Positions 1-7,296 are shown, counted from the first letter of the stretch. The stretch: 7,296 nt of DNA from Methylococcaceae bacterium NSM2-1 (GCA_002256705.1 NQJI01000067.1:1-7296); one strand, 5' to 3'. Translations and numbers: made by a program. The notes: generated by a model from the letters alone, not told the origin.

Positions 1-2
1 CT

Positions 3-251
3 CAGGAGAAAATATTAAAAGGATGTGACAAACACCTGCAAAGAATAAACGAAGCCAATTGCGATAGGTCAACATTTATGCCACTGACTGCTGCCAGATA
101 GGAGATGCTATCAAAAGATAACCTGATTAGCAAGATACTTCAGCCAATGCGCAGCGCCTACAGACAACGTCGTTTTGGCAGGGATTGTCCGCTGGAATCC
201 GGAAGTCAAAGATGGCGTGTCGAGATTATACTATACTGCGGGCGGTCATGA
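3..251 (+). pseudogene. Possible remnant of a small HEPN-like protein gene, cut by the left edge and by an amber codon
   Basis: The frame beginning at base 3 is open to the left edge and reads 32 residues before a TAG at 99-101. It then continues open in the same frame to a TGA at 249-251. The first part contains CDKHLQRINEA and then FMPLTAAR; after the amber comes EMLSKDNL. From memory this resembles the N-terminal half of a small all-helical (HEPN-like, nucleotidyltransferase-partner) family that carries a cD-H-x-R-I-x-x-A helix followed by a PLT segment. After about position 130 the resemblance stops, so the gene also appears truncated or rearranged. The gene start lies outside the window. 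The alternatives are the ordinary 3' end of an unrelated gene stopping at 101, or chance. The assignment is weak. Confidence 0.25.
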
Positions 252-270
252 TTTGCGCTTTTTTGAAAAC

Positions 271-304
271 CCTCACCCCTGCCCTCTCCCGAAGGGAGAG
301 GGGG
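271..304. repeat. REP-like GC-rich hairpin repeat
   Basis: A perfect 9-bp inverted repeat, ccctctccc (282-290) and gggagaggg (294-302), encloses a 3-base loop and is preceded by the motif cctcacccct. When read through, such elements give the recurring peptides NPHPxPLPKGEGE and LTPALSRRERG, and both are visible here in two frames. This is typical of a dispersed bacterial REP-type repeat. No T run follows the stem on either strand, so it does not look like a classical intrinsic terminator. Related degenerate copies lie at 1426-1463 and 1484-1514. Confidence 0.8.
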
Positions 305-581
305 AAAAAGCCGCAATCCGTACCCGTTTTGAGTATAGCTGGTCAAAACCCTGGCAAAACACCATCATTATCGGCGATAAAAACAATTTGAAATCGCCTT
401 TAATTAAACATGAGTCTCATATGAGCGTACGACGGGACGCTTTATTAGGCGGTATTCCTGCTGATCATCACCCTATGCGCTCGGGTACTAACATGCGAGC
501 CGGTGTACAGGGCTTCGCTCATACTCCCACAGCAGGTTTCACCGTTACATTTTTCAGCTCCAAATAAAAACTTACGTTAAA
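305..581. other. Intergenic stretch with no supported gene
   Basis: This stretch lies between the REP-like hairpin and the M48 lipoprotein gene. A 130-codon frame (TTG start at 175, stop ending at 567) crosses it, but that frame runs through the REP element, has no ribosome binding site and matches no family I know. A modest inverted repeat, ggcgat (373-378) and atcgcc (393-398), is followed by tttaatta. A 10-bp perfect palindrome, ctcatatgag, sits at 416-425. A TAAAAT hexamer at 578-583 could be a -10 element for a transcript starting near 590, which would fit a start at 618, but no convincing -35 accompanies it. Confidence 0.45.
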
Positions 582-617
582 ATGACGGTTGTTGTAGAAA
601 CTACCGGGTTTACTTTA

Positions 618-1403
618 ATGTTCAAAAAAATTTTTCCTGTCCTATTTGCTTCTTGTCTATTAAGTGCCTGTATTACTACTAGCCCTACAGGCAGAAGCCA
701 ATTTATTTTCATGCCTGACACGCAAATCAACCAAATGGGCTTACAGGCTTTTGATACTTTAAAAAGAGAAAAACCAGTCAGCAACAACAGTCGATACAAT
801 CAGGTTGCCAGCTGTATTTCCCAGGCTATCATCAGGGAGCTAGGCGGCAATTGGGAAGTCGTTGTCTTTGAAGATAAATCACCCAACGCTTTTGCCTTAC
901 CCGGCAATAAAATTGGCATATACACTGGAATGCTCACACTGGTCGGCAATCAGGATCAGTTAGCCGCAGTTATCGGTCATGAAGTCGGTCACGTACTTGC
1001 CAAACACAGCAATGAAAGGGCGTCGCAAGAAATGGCCGTCAATCAAGGCATGGCCATGGTTCAGGCATTGGCCTCGCCACAATCGGCTTTAGGCCAGACA
1101 GCATTCGGCCTGCTGGGCGTGGGTGCGGAATACGGCATACTGATGCCTTACAGTCGTATACAGGAAAGCGAAGCCGATATAATTGGTGTGGATTTAATGG
1201 CAAAAGCGGGATTTGATCCAAGACAAAGCATTGCTCTATGGCAAAAAATGGAACAGGCATCCCAGGGCCGGCAACCGGTAGAGTTTTTGTCAACGCATCC
1301 TGCACATGCAACGCGCATTCAGAGCCTGGAACAGCACATGCCGCAAGCCATGGGATTGTTCCAGCAAGCTCAAGCCATGGGCAAACAACCGCGTTGTAAC
1401 TAA
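618..1403 (+). CDS. M48 family metallopeptidase, outer-membrane lipoprotein (LoiP/YcaL-like)
   Basis: This is a zinc endopeptidase of the M48 (Ste24/Oma1/HtpX-type) family, probably anchored to the inner face of the outer membrane and acting in envelope protein quality control. With the ATG at 618 the protein has 261 residues. It begins with a short K-K n-region and a hydrophobic stretch, and the lipobox LLSAC ends at Cys18, a clear type II signal peptide; +2 is Ile rather than Asp, so outer-membrane sorting is likely. The zinc site HEVGH spans residues 121-125 with Glu122 as general base. The third ligand is probably Glu183 in ESEAD. A C-terminal THPAHATRI segment is also typical of the family. 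An ATG at 582 in the same frame would add 12 residues before the signal peptide and fits poorly. The gene stands apart from dapC, with repeats between them, and looks monocistronic. The family call is firm; the substrate is unknown. Confidence 0.9.
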   Translation: MFKKIFPVLFASCLLSACITTSPTGRSQFIFMPDTQINQMGLQAFDTLKREKPVSNNSRYNQVASCISQAIIRELGGNWEVVVFEDKSPNAFALPGNKIGIYTGMLTLVGNQDQLAAVIGHEVGHVLAKHSNERASQEMAVNQGMAMVQALASPQSALGQTAFGLLGVGAEYGILMPYSRIQESEADIIGVDLMAKAGFDPRQSIALWQKMEQASQGRQPVEFLSTHPAHATRIQSLEQHMPQAMGLFQQAQAMGKQPRCN

Positions 1404-1425
1404 ACGATGATCCACTGGCGATCTG

Positions 1426-1463
1426 GTCCCTTCTCATTCAGGGAAAAAGTTAGGATGAGGGGC
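1426..1463. repeat. Degenerate REP-like element, reverse orientation
   Basis: The run gtcccttctcattcaggga followed by aaaagttaggatgagggg resembles the reverse complement of the repeat at 271-304: a CCCTTCTC-type arm, a short loop, a GGGA arm and then a tail ending in GATGAGGGG. The stem is imperfect. It lies 22 bases after the M48 stop and could serve in 3' end protection or weak termination of that transcript. Confidence 0.55.
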
Positions 1464-1483
1464 TTTTATAAGGAATTTATTGC

Positions 1484-1514
1484 CTTTACCCCGATTCTCT
1501 CACGCAAGGAGAGT
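1484..1514. repeat. Degenerate REP-like element, forward orientation
   Basis: The segment has a tttaccccgatt lead, then ctctc (1497-1501), a 7-base loop and gagag (1509-1513). It looks like a decayed copy of the repeat at 271-304 in the same orientation. With the element at 1426-1463 it forms an inverted pair separated by about 20 bases of AT-rich sequence. Repeats like these often sit in such tail-to-tail pairs. It ends about 32 bases before the dapC start. Confidence 0.45.
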
Positions 1515-1546
1515 GATATTTTTCTAAACTGTGGGCAGTGGTAGCA

Positions 1547-2785
1547 ATGACTCCTAACTTAAAATACTTACATCCTTACCCGTTCGAGAAGCTGGCACAG
1601 CTTAAGCATGGCATTGTTCCGCCTGCAAACAAGCCACCCATTGTGATGTCCATAGGTGAGCCGACTCATACTACCCCGCATTTTATTGAGGAAGCGCTGT
1701 TAACCCATTTACACGGATTGTCCAACTATCCGACGACGAGAGGCATACCGGTACTGAGACGTGTGATTGCTGACTGGATTACTAAACGCTTCCAGATTCC
1801 TGGTGAGTTTATTAATCCTGAAACTCAAGTTTTACCGGTCAGCGGCACGCGTGAAGCCTTGTTCTCCTTTGCCCAATGCCTGATTGATTCGACAACTAAG
1901 CCAGTGGTCATTATGCCCAACCCGTTTTATCAGATTTATGAAGGCGCGGCATTGCTGGCGGGGGCAGAACCCTATTTTATGAACACGCTGGAAGCGTCGG
2001 ATTATTTACCTGATTTTGATGCTGTGCCTGAAGCAATATGGCAACGCTGCCAATTGATTTATATCTGCTCACCCGGGAATCCCAGCGGTTCAATCATCAC
2101 CCAAGCCAGCCATGAAAAACTCATCAATCTGGCGGAAAAGTATGATTTTGTTATTGCTTCGGATGAATGCTATACAGAACTTTATGATGACGAAAATAAT
2201 CCCCCTGTTGGTTTGCTGCAATCGGCTTACAATATGGGCAACAGTGCGTTTAAACGCTGTGTTGTTTTCCATAGCTTATCCAAACGTTCCAACGCGCCAG
2301 GTTTACGCTCAGGTTTTGTTGCGGGTGATGCAGATATTCTGCACTCGTATTTTCAATACCGGACCTATCAGGGTTGTGCCATGCCTTTGCCCACGCAACA
2401 TGCCAGCATTAGAGCCTGGCAGGATGAGCAGCACGTTCTCGAAAACCGCCGTTTATACCGTGAAAAATTCGCAGCATTTATTGCCGTACTTGATGATGTC
2501 TGCACTATTCAGAAACCGCCAGCCAGTTTCTATGTATGGTTAAAAATTCCCCAGCCTTCGGCTTCCCCTTTTGACAAAGGGGAACTGAGGGGGATTTCAG
2601 ATACCGATTTTGCTCAACAGCTTTTTGCCCGTGAAAACGTTACCGTACTACCGGGCAGTTTTTTGTCCCGCGAATTTGACGGGATAAACCCTGGTGTCAA
2701 TCATGTCAGAATAGCTCTGGTTGCGCCACTGGATGACTGCATAGAAGCCGCCCATCGAATTAAAAACTTCCTTAACACCTTATAG
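1547..2785 (+). CDS. dapC: N-succinyl-L,L-diaminopimelate aminotransferase DapC
   Basis: This PLP-dependent class I/II aminotransferase acts in the succinylase branch of lysine synthesis, converting N-succinyl-2-amino-6-ketopimelate to N-succinyl-L,L-diaminopimelate with glutamate as amino donor. From the ATG at 1547 it has 412 residues. Visible motifs are YPTTRG near 61, SPGNPSG with the PLP-contacting Asn178, SDECY at 205-209, the Schiff-base lysine in SLSKR (Lys246) and a C-terminal HVRIALV with the carboxylate-binding Arg388. The start at 1547 gives the family-typical N-terminus MTPNL followed by LHPYPFEKL; a GTG at 1538 would add three residues. Neither has a strong ribosome binding site. 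Residues 337-350 ([14 protein letters not shown]) are encoded by a REP-like palindrome and look like an insertion, making the protein somewhat longer than usual. dapD follows 8 bases after the stop. The pathway role is supported by the neighbouring dapD and dapE. Confidence 0.93.
   Translation: MTPNLKYLHPYPFEKLAQLKHGIVPPANKPPIVMSIGEPTHTTPHFIEEALLTHLHGLSNYPTTRGIPVLRRVIADWITKRFQIPGEFINPETQVLPVSGTREALFSFAQCLIDSTTKPVVIMPNPFYQIYEGAALLAGAEPYFMNTLEASDYLPDFDAVPEAIWQRCQLIYICSPGNPSGSIITQASHEKLINLAEKYDFVIASDECYTELYDDENNPPVGLLQSAYNMGNSAFKRCVVFHSLSKRSNAPGLRSGFVAGDADILHSYFQYRTYQGCAMPLPTQHASIRAWQDEQHVLENRRLYREKFAAFIAVLDDVCTIQKPPASFYVWLKIPQPSASPFDKGELRGISDTDFAQQLFARENVTVLPGSFLSREFDGINPGVNHVRIALVAPLDDCIEAAHRIKNFLNTL
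2545..2597. repeat. REP-like palindromic element inside dapC, translated in frame
   Basis: An inner stem pairs ccccttt (2565-2571) with aaagggg (2576-2582). An outer imperfect pairing joins aaattcccc (2545-2553 region) with gggggattt (2589-2597). A small extra hairpin, agcc-ttc-ggct, lies at 2553-2563. The core has the look of dispersed repeats of the type CCCCTTT...AAAGGGG with a GAGGGGGATTT tail, whose translation commonly includes [15 protein letters not shown] peptides, as here. It sits in a region of DapC that usually passes from the KIP strand directly to the loop before the C-terminal helix. The reading frame is kept. Confidence 0.75.
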
Positions 2786-2793
2786 ATAAAACC

Positions 2794-3612
2794 ATGAACC
2801 ACACGAAAAATATTATAGAAACCGCTTTTGAACAACGCGCCGACATCACGCCTGCCAACGTATCCGCAGAAATCCGTAATGCTGTTACCGAAACCCTTAA
2901 CCTGCTCGATAAAGGTACGCTAAGAGTGGCTGAAAAAATCAACGGTGATTGGGTAACGCATCAATGGTTAAAAAAAGCCGTATTATTGTCATTCAGAATC
3001 AACGAAAACCGCATGATGGATGGCGGTAACACCCGTTATTACGATAAAGTTGAATGCAAATATTCAACTTATACAGAGGAAGACTTCGCCAAAGCCGGTG
3101 TGCGCGTAGTGCCCAATGCCGTTGCCCGTCATGGCTCATATATCGCGCCCGGCGCAATATTGATGCCGTCTTACGTCAACATAGGCGCTTATGTAGACAG
3201 CGGCACCATGGTTGACACTTGGGTAACTGTTGGTTCTTGCGCACAAATTGGTAAAAACGTGCATCTTTCCGGCGGTGTGGGCATCGGCGGCGTATTGGAA
3301 CCATTACAGGCAGGTCCCACCATTATCGGCGACAACTGCTTTATCGGAGCGCGTTCAGAAATCGTTGAAGGCGTTGTCGTTGAAGATGGTTGCGTTATTT
3401 CAATGGGCGTCTATATTGGCCAAAGCACCAAAATTTTCAACCGTATGACCGGTGAAGTCAGCTTCGGTCGTATTCCAGCCGGATCAGTGGTCGTATCCGG
3501 CAATTTGCCCTCAGCTGACGGCAGCTACAGCTTGTACTGTGCGGTTATTATCAAGCAGGTTGATGAAAGAACACGCAGCAAGACGGGGATTAATGAACTG
3601 CTCCGGGATTAG
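2794..3612 (+). CDS. dapD: 2,3,4,5-tetrahydropyridine-2,6-dicarboxylate N-succinyltransferase DapD
   Basis: The cytosolic homotrimeric transferase moves a succinyl group from succinyl-CoA to tetrahydrodipicolinate, the step before DapC. The 272 residues agree in length with E. coli DapD (274) and align with it nearly end to end. The N-terminal helical part carries [10 protein letters not shown] and [16 protein letters not shown]. The left-handed beta-helix runs from about 105 to 235 ([20 protein letters not shown], then [20 protein letters not shown]), and the C-terminus ends in GINELLRD. Asp141 in MVDTW and Glu189 in GARSE correspond to the residues reported as catalytic in mycobacterial-type DapD studies. 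It lies 8 bases after dapC and is probably co-transcribed. No strong Shine-Dalgarno is visible. After its stop the operon is interrupted by the restriction-modification remnant. Confidence 0.97.
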   Translation: MNHTKNIIETAFEQRADITPANVSAEIRNAVTETLNLLDKGTLRVAEKINGDWVTHQWLKKAVLLSFRINENRMMDGGNTRYYDKVECKYSTYTEEDFAKAGVRVVPNAVARHGSYIAPGAILMPSYVNIGAYVDSGTMVDTWVTVGSCAQIGKNVHLSGGVGIGGVLEPLQAGPTIIGDNCFIGARSEIVEGVVVEDGCVISMGVYIGQSTKIFNRMTGEVSFGRIPAGSVVVSGNLPSADGSYSLYCAVIIKQVDERTRSKTGINELLRD

Positions 3613-3645
3613 TTATGCAAATAGGAGGGATGTGTAGGGAAATTT

Positions 3646-4235
3646 ATGAGCATTGAATTGCTCCAGGAATCTATTCGTGAGAATTATGAGGTACATGAAT
3701 GGAAACACTCATGCGCTATACTGAAAGAGGATTTTCCAGAAGAGTGGGCAGACATTATCTCGGTATTAAGCAAATTTCGTTTTTACAGAAGCTGGATAAC
3801 CAATCCAGGAGGAAGGAAATCCCAACTATCTGAATTCATCGATTCTTATCTTTATGAGCGTGGATAGGAGGAGAAGGAATTTAATACTCAAGTGGTTGTT
3901 GATTAGCATACAATGGATACGCCGACACACAAAGTGGATTGCTTTAGAAATAGAGTTGCTATTGAAATTGAGTGGAATAATAAAGACCCATTCTATGATC
4001 GGGACTTAAATAACTTTCGCTTGCTTTTTGATCTTCGAGCCATAAGCGTCGGTGTTATAATTACCCGATGCGATGAGCTGCAAGAGATATTCAAAAATTA
4101 GGTCGAGGTGCATCTTCCGGAGCATCAACTACCCACATGAGTAAGCTTCTCCCACGTATTGAAGGCGGCAGTGGTGCAGGTTGCCCATTGCTGGTTATCG
4201 GTATATCCAAACAACTATATGTTGAAGATGAGTAA
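3646..4235 (+). pseudogene. Broken BglII/BstYI-type type II restriction endonuclease
   Basis: One ancestral frame of about 196 codons can be followed across three lesions. The first piece starts at the ATG at 3646, after an AGGGA five bases upstream, and ends at TAG 3865-3867, just after YERG. The same frame resumes with EEKEFNTQVVVD, meets TAG 3904-3906, and continues with HTMDTPTHKVDCF to a stop at 4099. That third stop results from a one-base shift in the A5 run at 4093-4097: one more A would give FKKLGRG, and the shifted frame reads on through GASTTHMSKLLPRIEGG and GCPLLVIGI to TAA at 4233-4235. The segment D98-x8-E107-x-E109 (VDCF...VAIEIEW) matches the D-x8-E-x-Q/E metal site of BglII-like enzymes, and NNKDPFYDRDLNNF and STTH are further family traits. 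At 3865 a Trp (TGG to TAG) is the likely ancestral codon. Its partner methyltransferase starts two bases downstream. The protein is very likely not made whole. Confidence 0.88.
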
Positions 4236-4237
4236 CC

Positions 4238-4888
4238 ATGAAAGTATCAGACGATCTTTTGAACTCCGTCGGTAAGAAAAAATTCGCTACCGTTCTGGCT
4301 GATCCTCCGTGGCAGTTTCAAAACAGAACGGGGAAAATGGCGCCTGAGCATAAAAGATTGCAGCGTTATCCAACCATGTCGCTTCAAGAAATAAAAGACC
4401 TTCCGGTTGAAGCCATTGTTGAAGATGCGGCGCATCTCTATTTATGGGTGCCAAATGCCCTATTGGCGGAAGGTATGCAGATTATGGAACATTGGGGATT
4501 TACTTATAAAACCAATCTAATCTGGTATAAAATCCGTAAGGATGGCGGGCCTGATAGGAGAGGCGTCGGCTTTTACTTTAGGAATGTAACAGAAATAATA
4601 CTTTTTGGTGTTCGTGGAAAGAATGCGCGTACTTTGCAGCCCGGCCGGAGCCAGGAAAACATTATTTCATCAAGAAAGCGGGAGCACAGCAGAAAGCCGG
4701 ATGAACAATATGAGCTTATAGAAACATGTAGTTCCGGGCCTCGTATTGAACTATTTGCACGAGGACCAAGAAAAGGATGGTTCGTCTGGGGTAATCAAGC
4801 GGAGGAATATACCCCTGACTGGGATACATACTCAAACCATTCTCAATCCACTGTCATTCCCTTTCAGAAAAACGCCAAAGTCCTGTAG
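4238..4888 (+). CDS. MT-A70 family DNA adenine methyltransferase, orphaned partner of the broken endonuclease
   Basis: This is a predicted S-adenosylmethionine-dependent N6-adenine DNA methyltransferase of 216 residues. The catalytic motif DPPW is at 22-25, preceded by the hydrophobic strand FATVLA, as in MT-A70-like enzymes. Downstream come LYLWVPN (67-73), the strand LIWYKIRKDGG (94-104), HSRKPDE (150-156), the cofactor-side ELFARG (171-176) and WGNQ (184-187). These appear in the usual MT-A70 order and nothing is missing. The ATG lies two bases after the endonuclease stop, so the pair was probably translationally coupled. No recognition domain is obvious, as is normal for this small family. 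The target is unknown: BglII-type relatives cut AGATCT or RGATCY, so a GATC-centred site is plausible. Base modification could instead be aimed elsewhere, since genuine M.BglII methylates cytosine. It now looks like a solitary methyltransferase without a working cutter. Confidence 0.9.
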   Translation: MKVSDDLLNSVGKKKFATVLADPPWQFQNRTGKMAPEHKRLQRYPTMSLQEIKDLPVEAIVEDAAHLYLWVPNALLAEGMQIMEHWGFTYKTNLIWYKIRKDGGPDRRGVGFYFRNVTEIILFGVRGKNARTLQPGRSQENIISSRKREHSRKPDEQYELIETCSSGPRIELFARGPRKGWFVWGNQAEEYTPDWDTYSNHSQSTVIPFQKNAKVL

Positions 4889-4914
4889 AAAAGCAATCGG
4901 GAGCAGTGCATAAA

Positions 4915-4991
4915 GCTGGGTTTAGACTCGAAACCCGGCATTTGCCGATAATTATTCAAATAGCGTTAATTGCCGGGTTTATCAACCCAGC
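4915..4991. repeat. Nested palindromic intergenic element
   Basis: Two inverted repeats are nested: outer gctgggtt (4915-4922) with aacccagc (4984-4991), and inner perfect 10-bp arms aaacccggca (4931-4940) with tgccgggttt (4971-4980). About 30 AT-richer bases form the apical loop. RNA or extruded DNA could form a long two-part stem. Elements with ends such as GCTGGGTT...AACCCAGCCTACG are common dispersed repeats (REP or MITE-like) in proteobacteria. It starts 26 bases after the methyltransferase stop and ends 38 bases before yehS. It may protect or end the upstream transcript. No T run follows, so a classical terminator is unlikely. Confidence 0.75.
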
Positions 4992-5029
4992 CTACGAACC
5001 ACAAAACACAACCTCATCAATAACAAGCC

Positions 5030-5503
5030 ATGATTAACAACGATGTATTACGCCGAGTGCGCTACGCTTTGGATCTTAACGACCAGACCATGATTGAGAT
5101 CTTTGCATTAAGCGACGTAGAGATAAGCAGGGATGATTTACTCAATCTACTCAAAAAAGACAACCAGGAAGGTTATGTCGAACTTGACAATAAACTCATG
5201 GATCTTTTTTTGAATGGTTTAATTACATACAGAAGAGGCAAGCTGGAAAATCAGCCCGGGCAAGCGAAAAAACCGGAGTTGCCGCTAACGAATAATAGCA
5301 TACTCAAAAAGCTGAGAATCGCCTTAAACTTTAAAGAAGACGATATGCTTAACGCTTTAAAACTGGCCGATTTTGAAATATCCAAAGGCGAACTCAGTGC
5401 CTTTTTTAGACAAAAAGGGCATAAAAATTACCGGGAATGCGGCGACCAAATTATCAGAAACTTTTTACAAGGCCTTACCATTCATTTTAGAAAGCCGGGC
5501 TGA
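5030..5503 (+). CDS. yehS: YehS-like protein with two DUF1456 repeats
   Basis: The 157-residue protein is homologous to E. coli YehS (about 156 residues) along its whole length and made of two DUF1456 repeats. The first covers roughly residues 1-70 (NNDVLRRVRYALDLND to LFLNGLITYRRGK). The second covers roughly 88-155 (NNSILKKLRIALNFKEDDML to KNYRECGDQIIRNFLQGL). Each repeat begins with an N-[DS]-[VI]-L-[RK]-[RK]-[VL]-R-x-A-L helix and ends with a FLxGL segment, a clear internal duplication. A Pro/Gln/Lys-rich linker lies between them. The protein is predicted to be cytosolic and helical, with no signal peptide or membrane segment. Its molecular function is not known. It lies in the dap cluster but with gaps of more than 130 bases on both sides, so it may be a separate transcription unit. 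No good Shine-Dalgarno precedes the ATG. Confidence 0.92.
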   Translation: MINNDVLRRVRYALDLNDQTMIEIFALSDVEISRDDLLNLLKKDNQEGYVELDNKLMDLFLNGLITYRRGKLENQPGQAKKPELPLTNNSILKKLRIALNFKEDDMLNALKLADFEISKGELSAFFRQKGHKNYRECGDQIIRNFLQGLTIHFRKPG

Positions 5504-5534
5504 TTTAACTGCCTTTAACCCAAAAACAGTAGCT

Positions 5535-5553
5535 AGGCTATAAAATATAGCCT
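5535..5553. repeat. Short perfect hairpin after yehS
   Basis: An 8-bp perfect stem pairs aggctata (5535-5542) with tatagcct (5546-5553) around a 3-base AAA loop, 31 bases after the yehS stop. No T run follows immediately, so it may be an RNA 3' end stabiliser rather than a strong intrinsic terminator. Confidence 0.5.
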
Positions 5554-5555
5554 TG

Positions 5556-5583
5556 TAGGTGGGCAAAAAAAGCGTTGCCGATC
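5556..5583. repeat. REP-like half element
   Basis: The run taggtgggcaaaaaaagcgttgcc contains ggcaa (5562-5566) pairing with ttgcc (5575-5579). It resembles common proteobacterial repeats of the form GGTGGGCAA...TTGCCCACC, except that the right arm decays after ttgcc. The remaining bases up to the ATG at 5638 are AT-rich and show no clear promoter or ribosome binding site. Confidence 0.4.
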
Positions 5584-5637
5584 CCCCTAGATTATCCATG
5601 TTAAAAAATTTTTCTTAACCTCAACTACACACATACC

Positions 5638-5880
5638 ATGAAAGAAAAAATCTCAAATAATGCCATGATTTACGCCACGCTTGCCCTTAACAGCGAAGTG
5701 GACCTGCAACGGGAATATCTGGAATCAGATGATGTTCCCGAAGATGCGCGCGAAAACGAAGAAGAGATTCTGGCAGACCTGGAACAAGCCTTTATGGAAT
5801 TTGTTGATCTGTATAAAAACCGCTGCAAGGCTGACAAGGACTTGCCCGGCATTGACGAATTATTGAACAGTCAATTATAA
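5638..5880 (+). CDS. Small acidic protein of unknown function
   Basis: This 80-residue protein is one I do not recognise. It is strongly acidic: about 21 Asp/Glu against 8 Lys/Arg, with a cluster between residues 20 and 49 (SEVDLQREYLESDDVPEDA, then NEEEILADLEQA). It has a single Cys at 63 and no signal peptide or membrane segment. The pattern suggests two or three amphipathic helices. It is likely to be real because it is a clean frame that ends 8 bases before yffB and lies in line with the yffB-dapE pair, although no ribosome binding site is clear. An ATG at residue 10 is an alternative start. It could be a small adaptor or stability partner of its neighbours, but nothing in the sequence says which. 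Confidence 0.72.
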   Translation: MKEKISNNAMIYATLALNSEVDLQREYLESDDVPEDARENEEEILADLEQAFMEFVDLYKNRCKADKDLPGIDELLNSQL

Positions 5881-5888
5881 AAGCAGCC

Positions 5889-7296
<1,408 letters not shown>

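Noticed and set aside
175..567. Open frame of 130 codons upstream of the M48 gene
   Set aside because: It starts with TTG without a ribosome binding site, runs through a REP-like repeat, and shows no family resemblance; it is more likely chance.
582..617. ATG at 582 as the start of the M48 lipoprotein
   Set aside because: It would place 12 extra residues before the signal peptide; the ATG at 618 gives a normal lipoprotein leader with the KK n-region.
1039..1437. Minus-strand frame of 132 codons opposite the M48 gene
   Set aside because: It is antisense to a conserved protease, and its composition looks like a shadow frame.
1538..1546. GTG at 1538 as the dapC start
   Set aside because: The ATG at 1547 gives the family-typical N-terminus; neither site has a strong ribosome binding site, so the choice is not certain.
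3623..3632. Strong AGGAGGG followed directly by an ATG at 3630
   Set aside because: The spacing is zero and the frame ends after eight codons; it is unlikely to be a translated leader.
3865..3906. Amber codons read as an amino acid (recoded TAG)
   Set aside because: dapC and dapD both end in TAG at their normal C-termini, so TAG is a stop here, and the additional frameshift argues for ordinary gene decay.
5097..5102. Single AGATCT site as a sign of site avoidance or protection
   Set aside because: One site in 7.3 kb is near the chance expectation and says nothing about the methyltransferase target.

Overview
The window reads as the chromosome of a gammaproteobacterium. DapD, YehS, YffB and DapE are of the E. 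coli type, and the YffB-DapE pair is adjacent just as in E. coli. The many short GC-rich palindromic repeats would suit a methanotroph-like gammaproteobacterium (Methylococcales), but that is a guess from general appearance and not shown by the sequence. All supported genes lie on the + strand.

Layout. Positions 1-617 hold no intact gene. A frame that is open from the left edge, and may be the remnant of a small HEPN-like protein, is interrupted by an amber codon at 99-101. A REP-like hairpin lies at 271-304, and after it comes unassigned sequence. At 618-1403 is a lipoprotein of the M48 metallopeptidase family (LoiP/YcaL-like periplasmic quality-control protease). Two degenerate REP-like elements in opposite orientation fill the gap to dapC. 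From 1547 onward lies a lysine/meso-diaminopimelate cluster: dapC (succinyl-DAP aminotransferase), dapD (tetrahydrodipicolinate succinyltransferase), then an interruption, then yehS (DUF1456), a small acidic protein of unknown function, yffB (ArsC/Spx-like) and dapE (succinyl-DAP desuccinylase, cut by the right edge with all metal ligands inside the window). DapD, DapC and DapE catalyse three consecutive steps: succinylation, transamination and desuccinylation. Their product feeds lysine and peptidoglycan synthesis.

The most interesting part is the interruption between dapD and yehS (3646-4888). It is a type II restriction-modification module. The BglII/BstYI-type endonuclease gene is broken by two in-frame amber codons and a one-base loss in an A run, yet the rest of its sequence is well preserved, including the D-x8-E-x-E catalytic segment. 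The MT-A70-type DNA methyltransferase that starts two bases after it is intact. The likely state is restriction lost and methylation kept: an orphan methyltransferase in a housekeeping operon. A nested palindrome of about 77 bp follows the methyltransferase.

A second notable feature is a REP-like palindrome inside dapC that is translated in frame and adds about 14 residues to the aminotransferase. I found no RNA genes, CRISPR array, transposase or phage gene. No wholly new system is evident.
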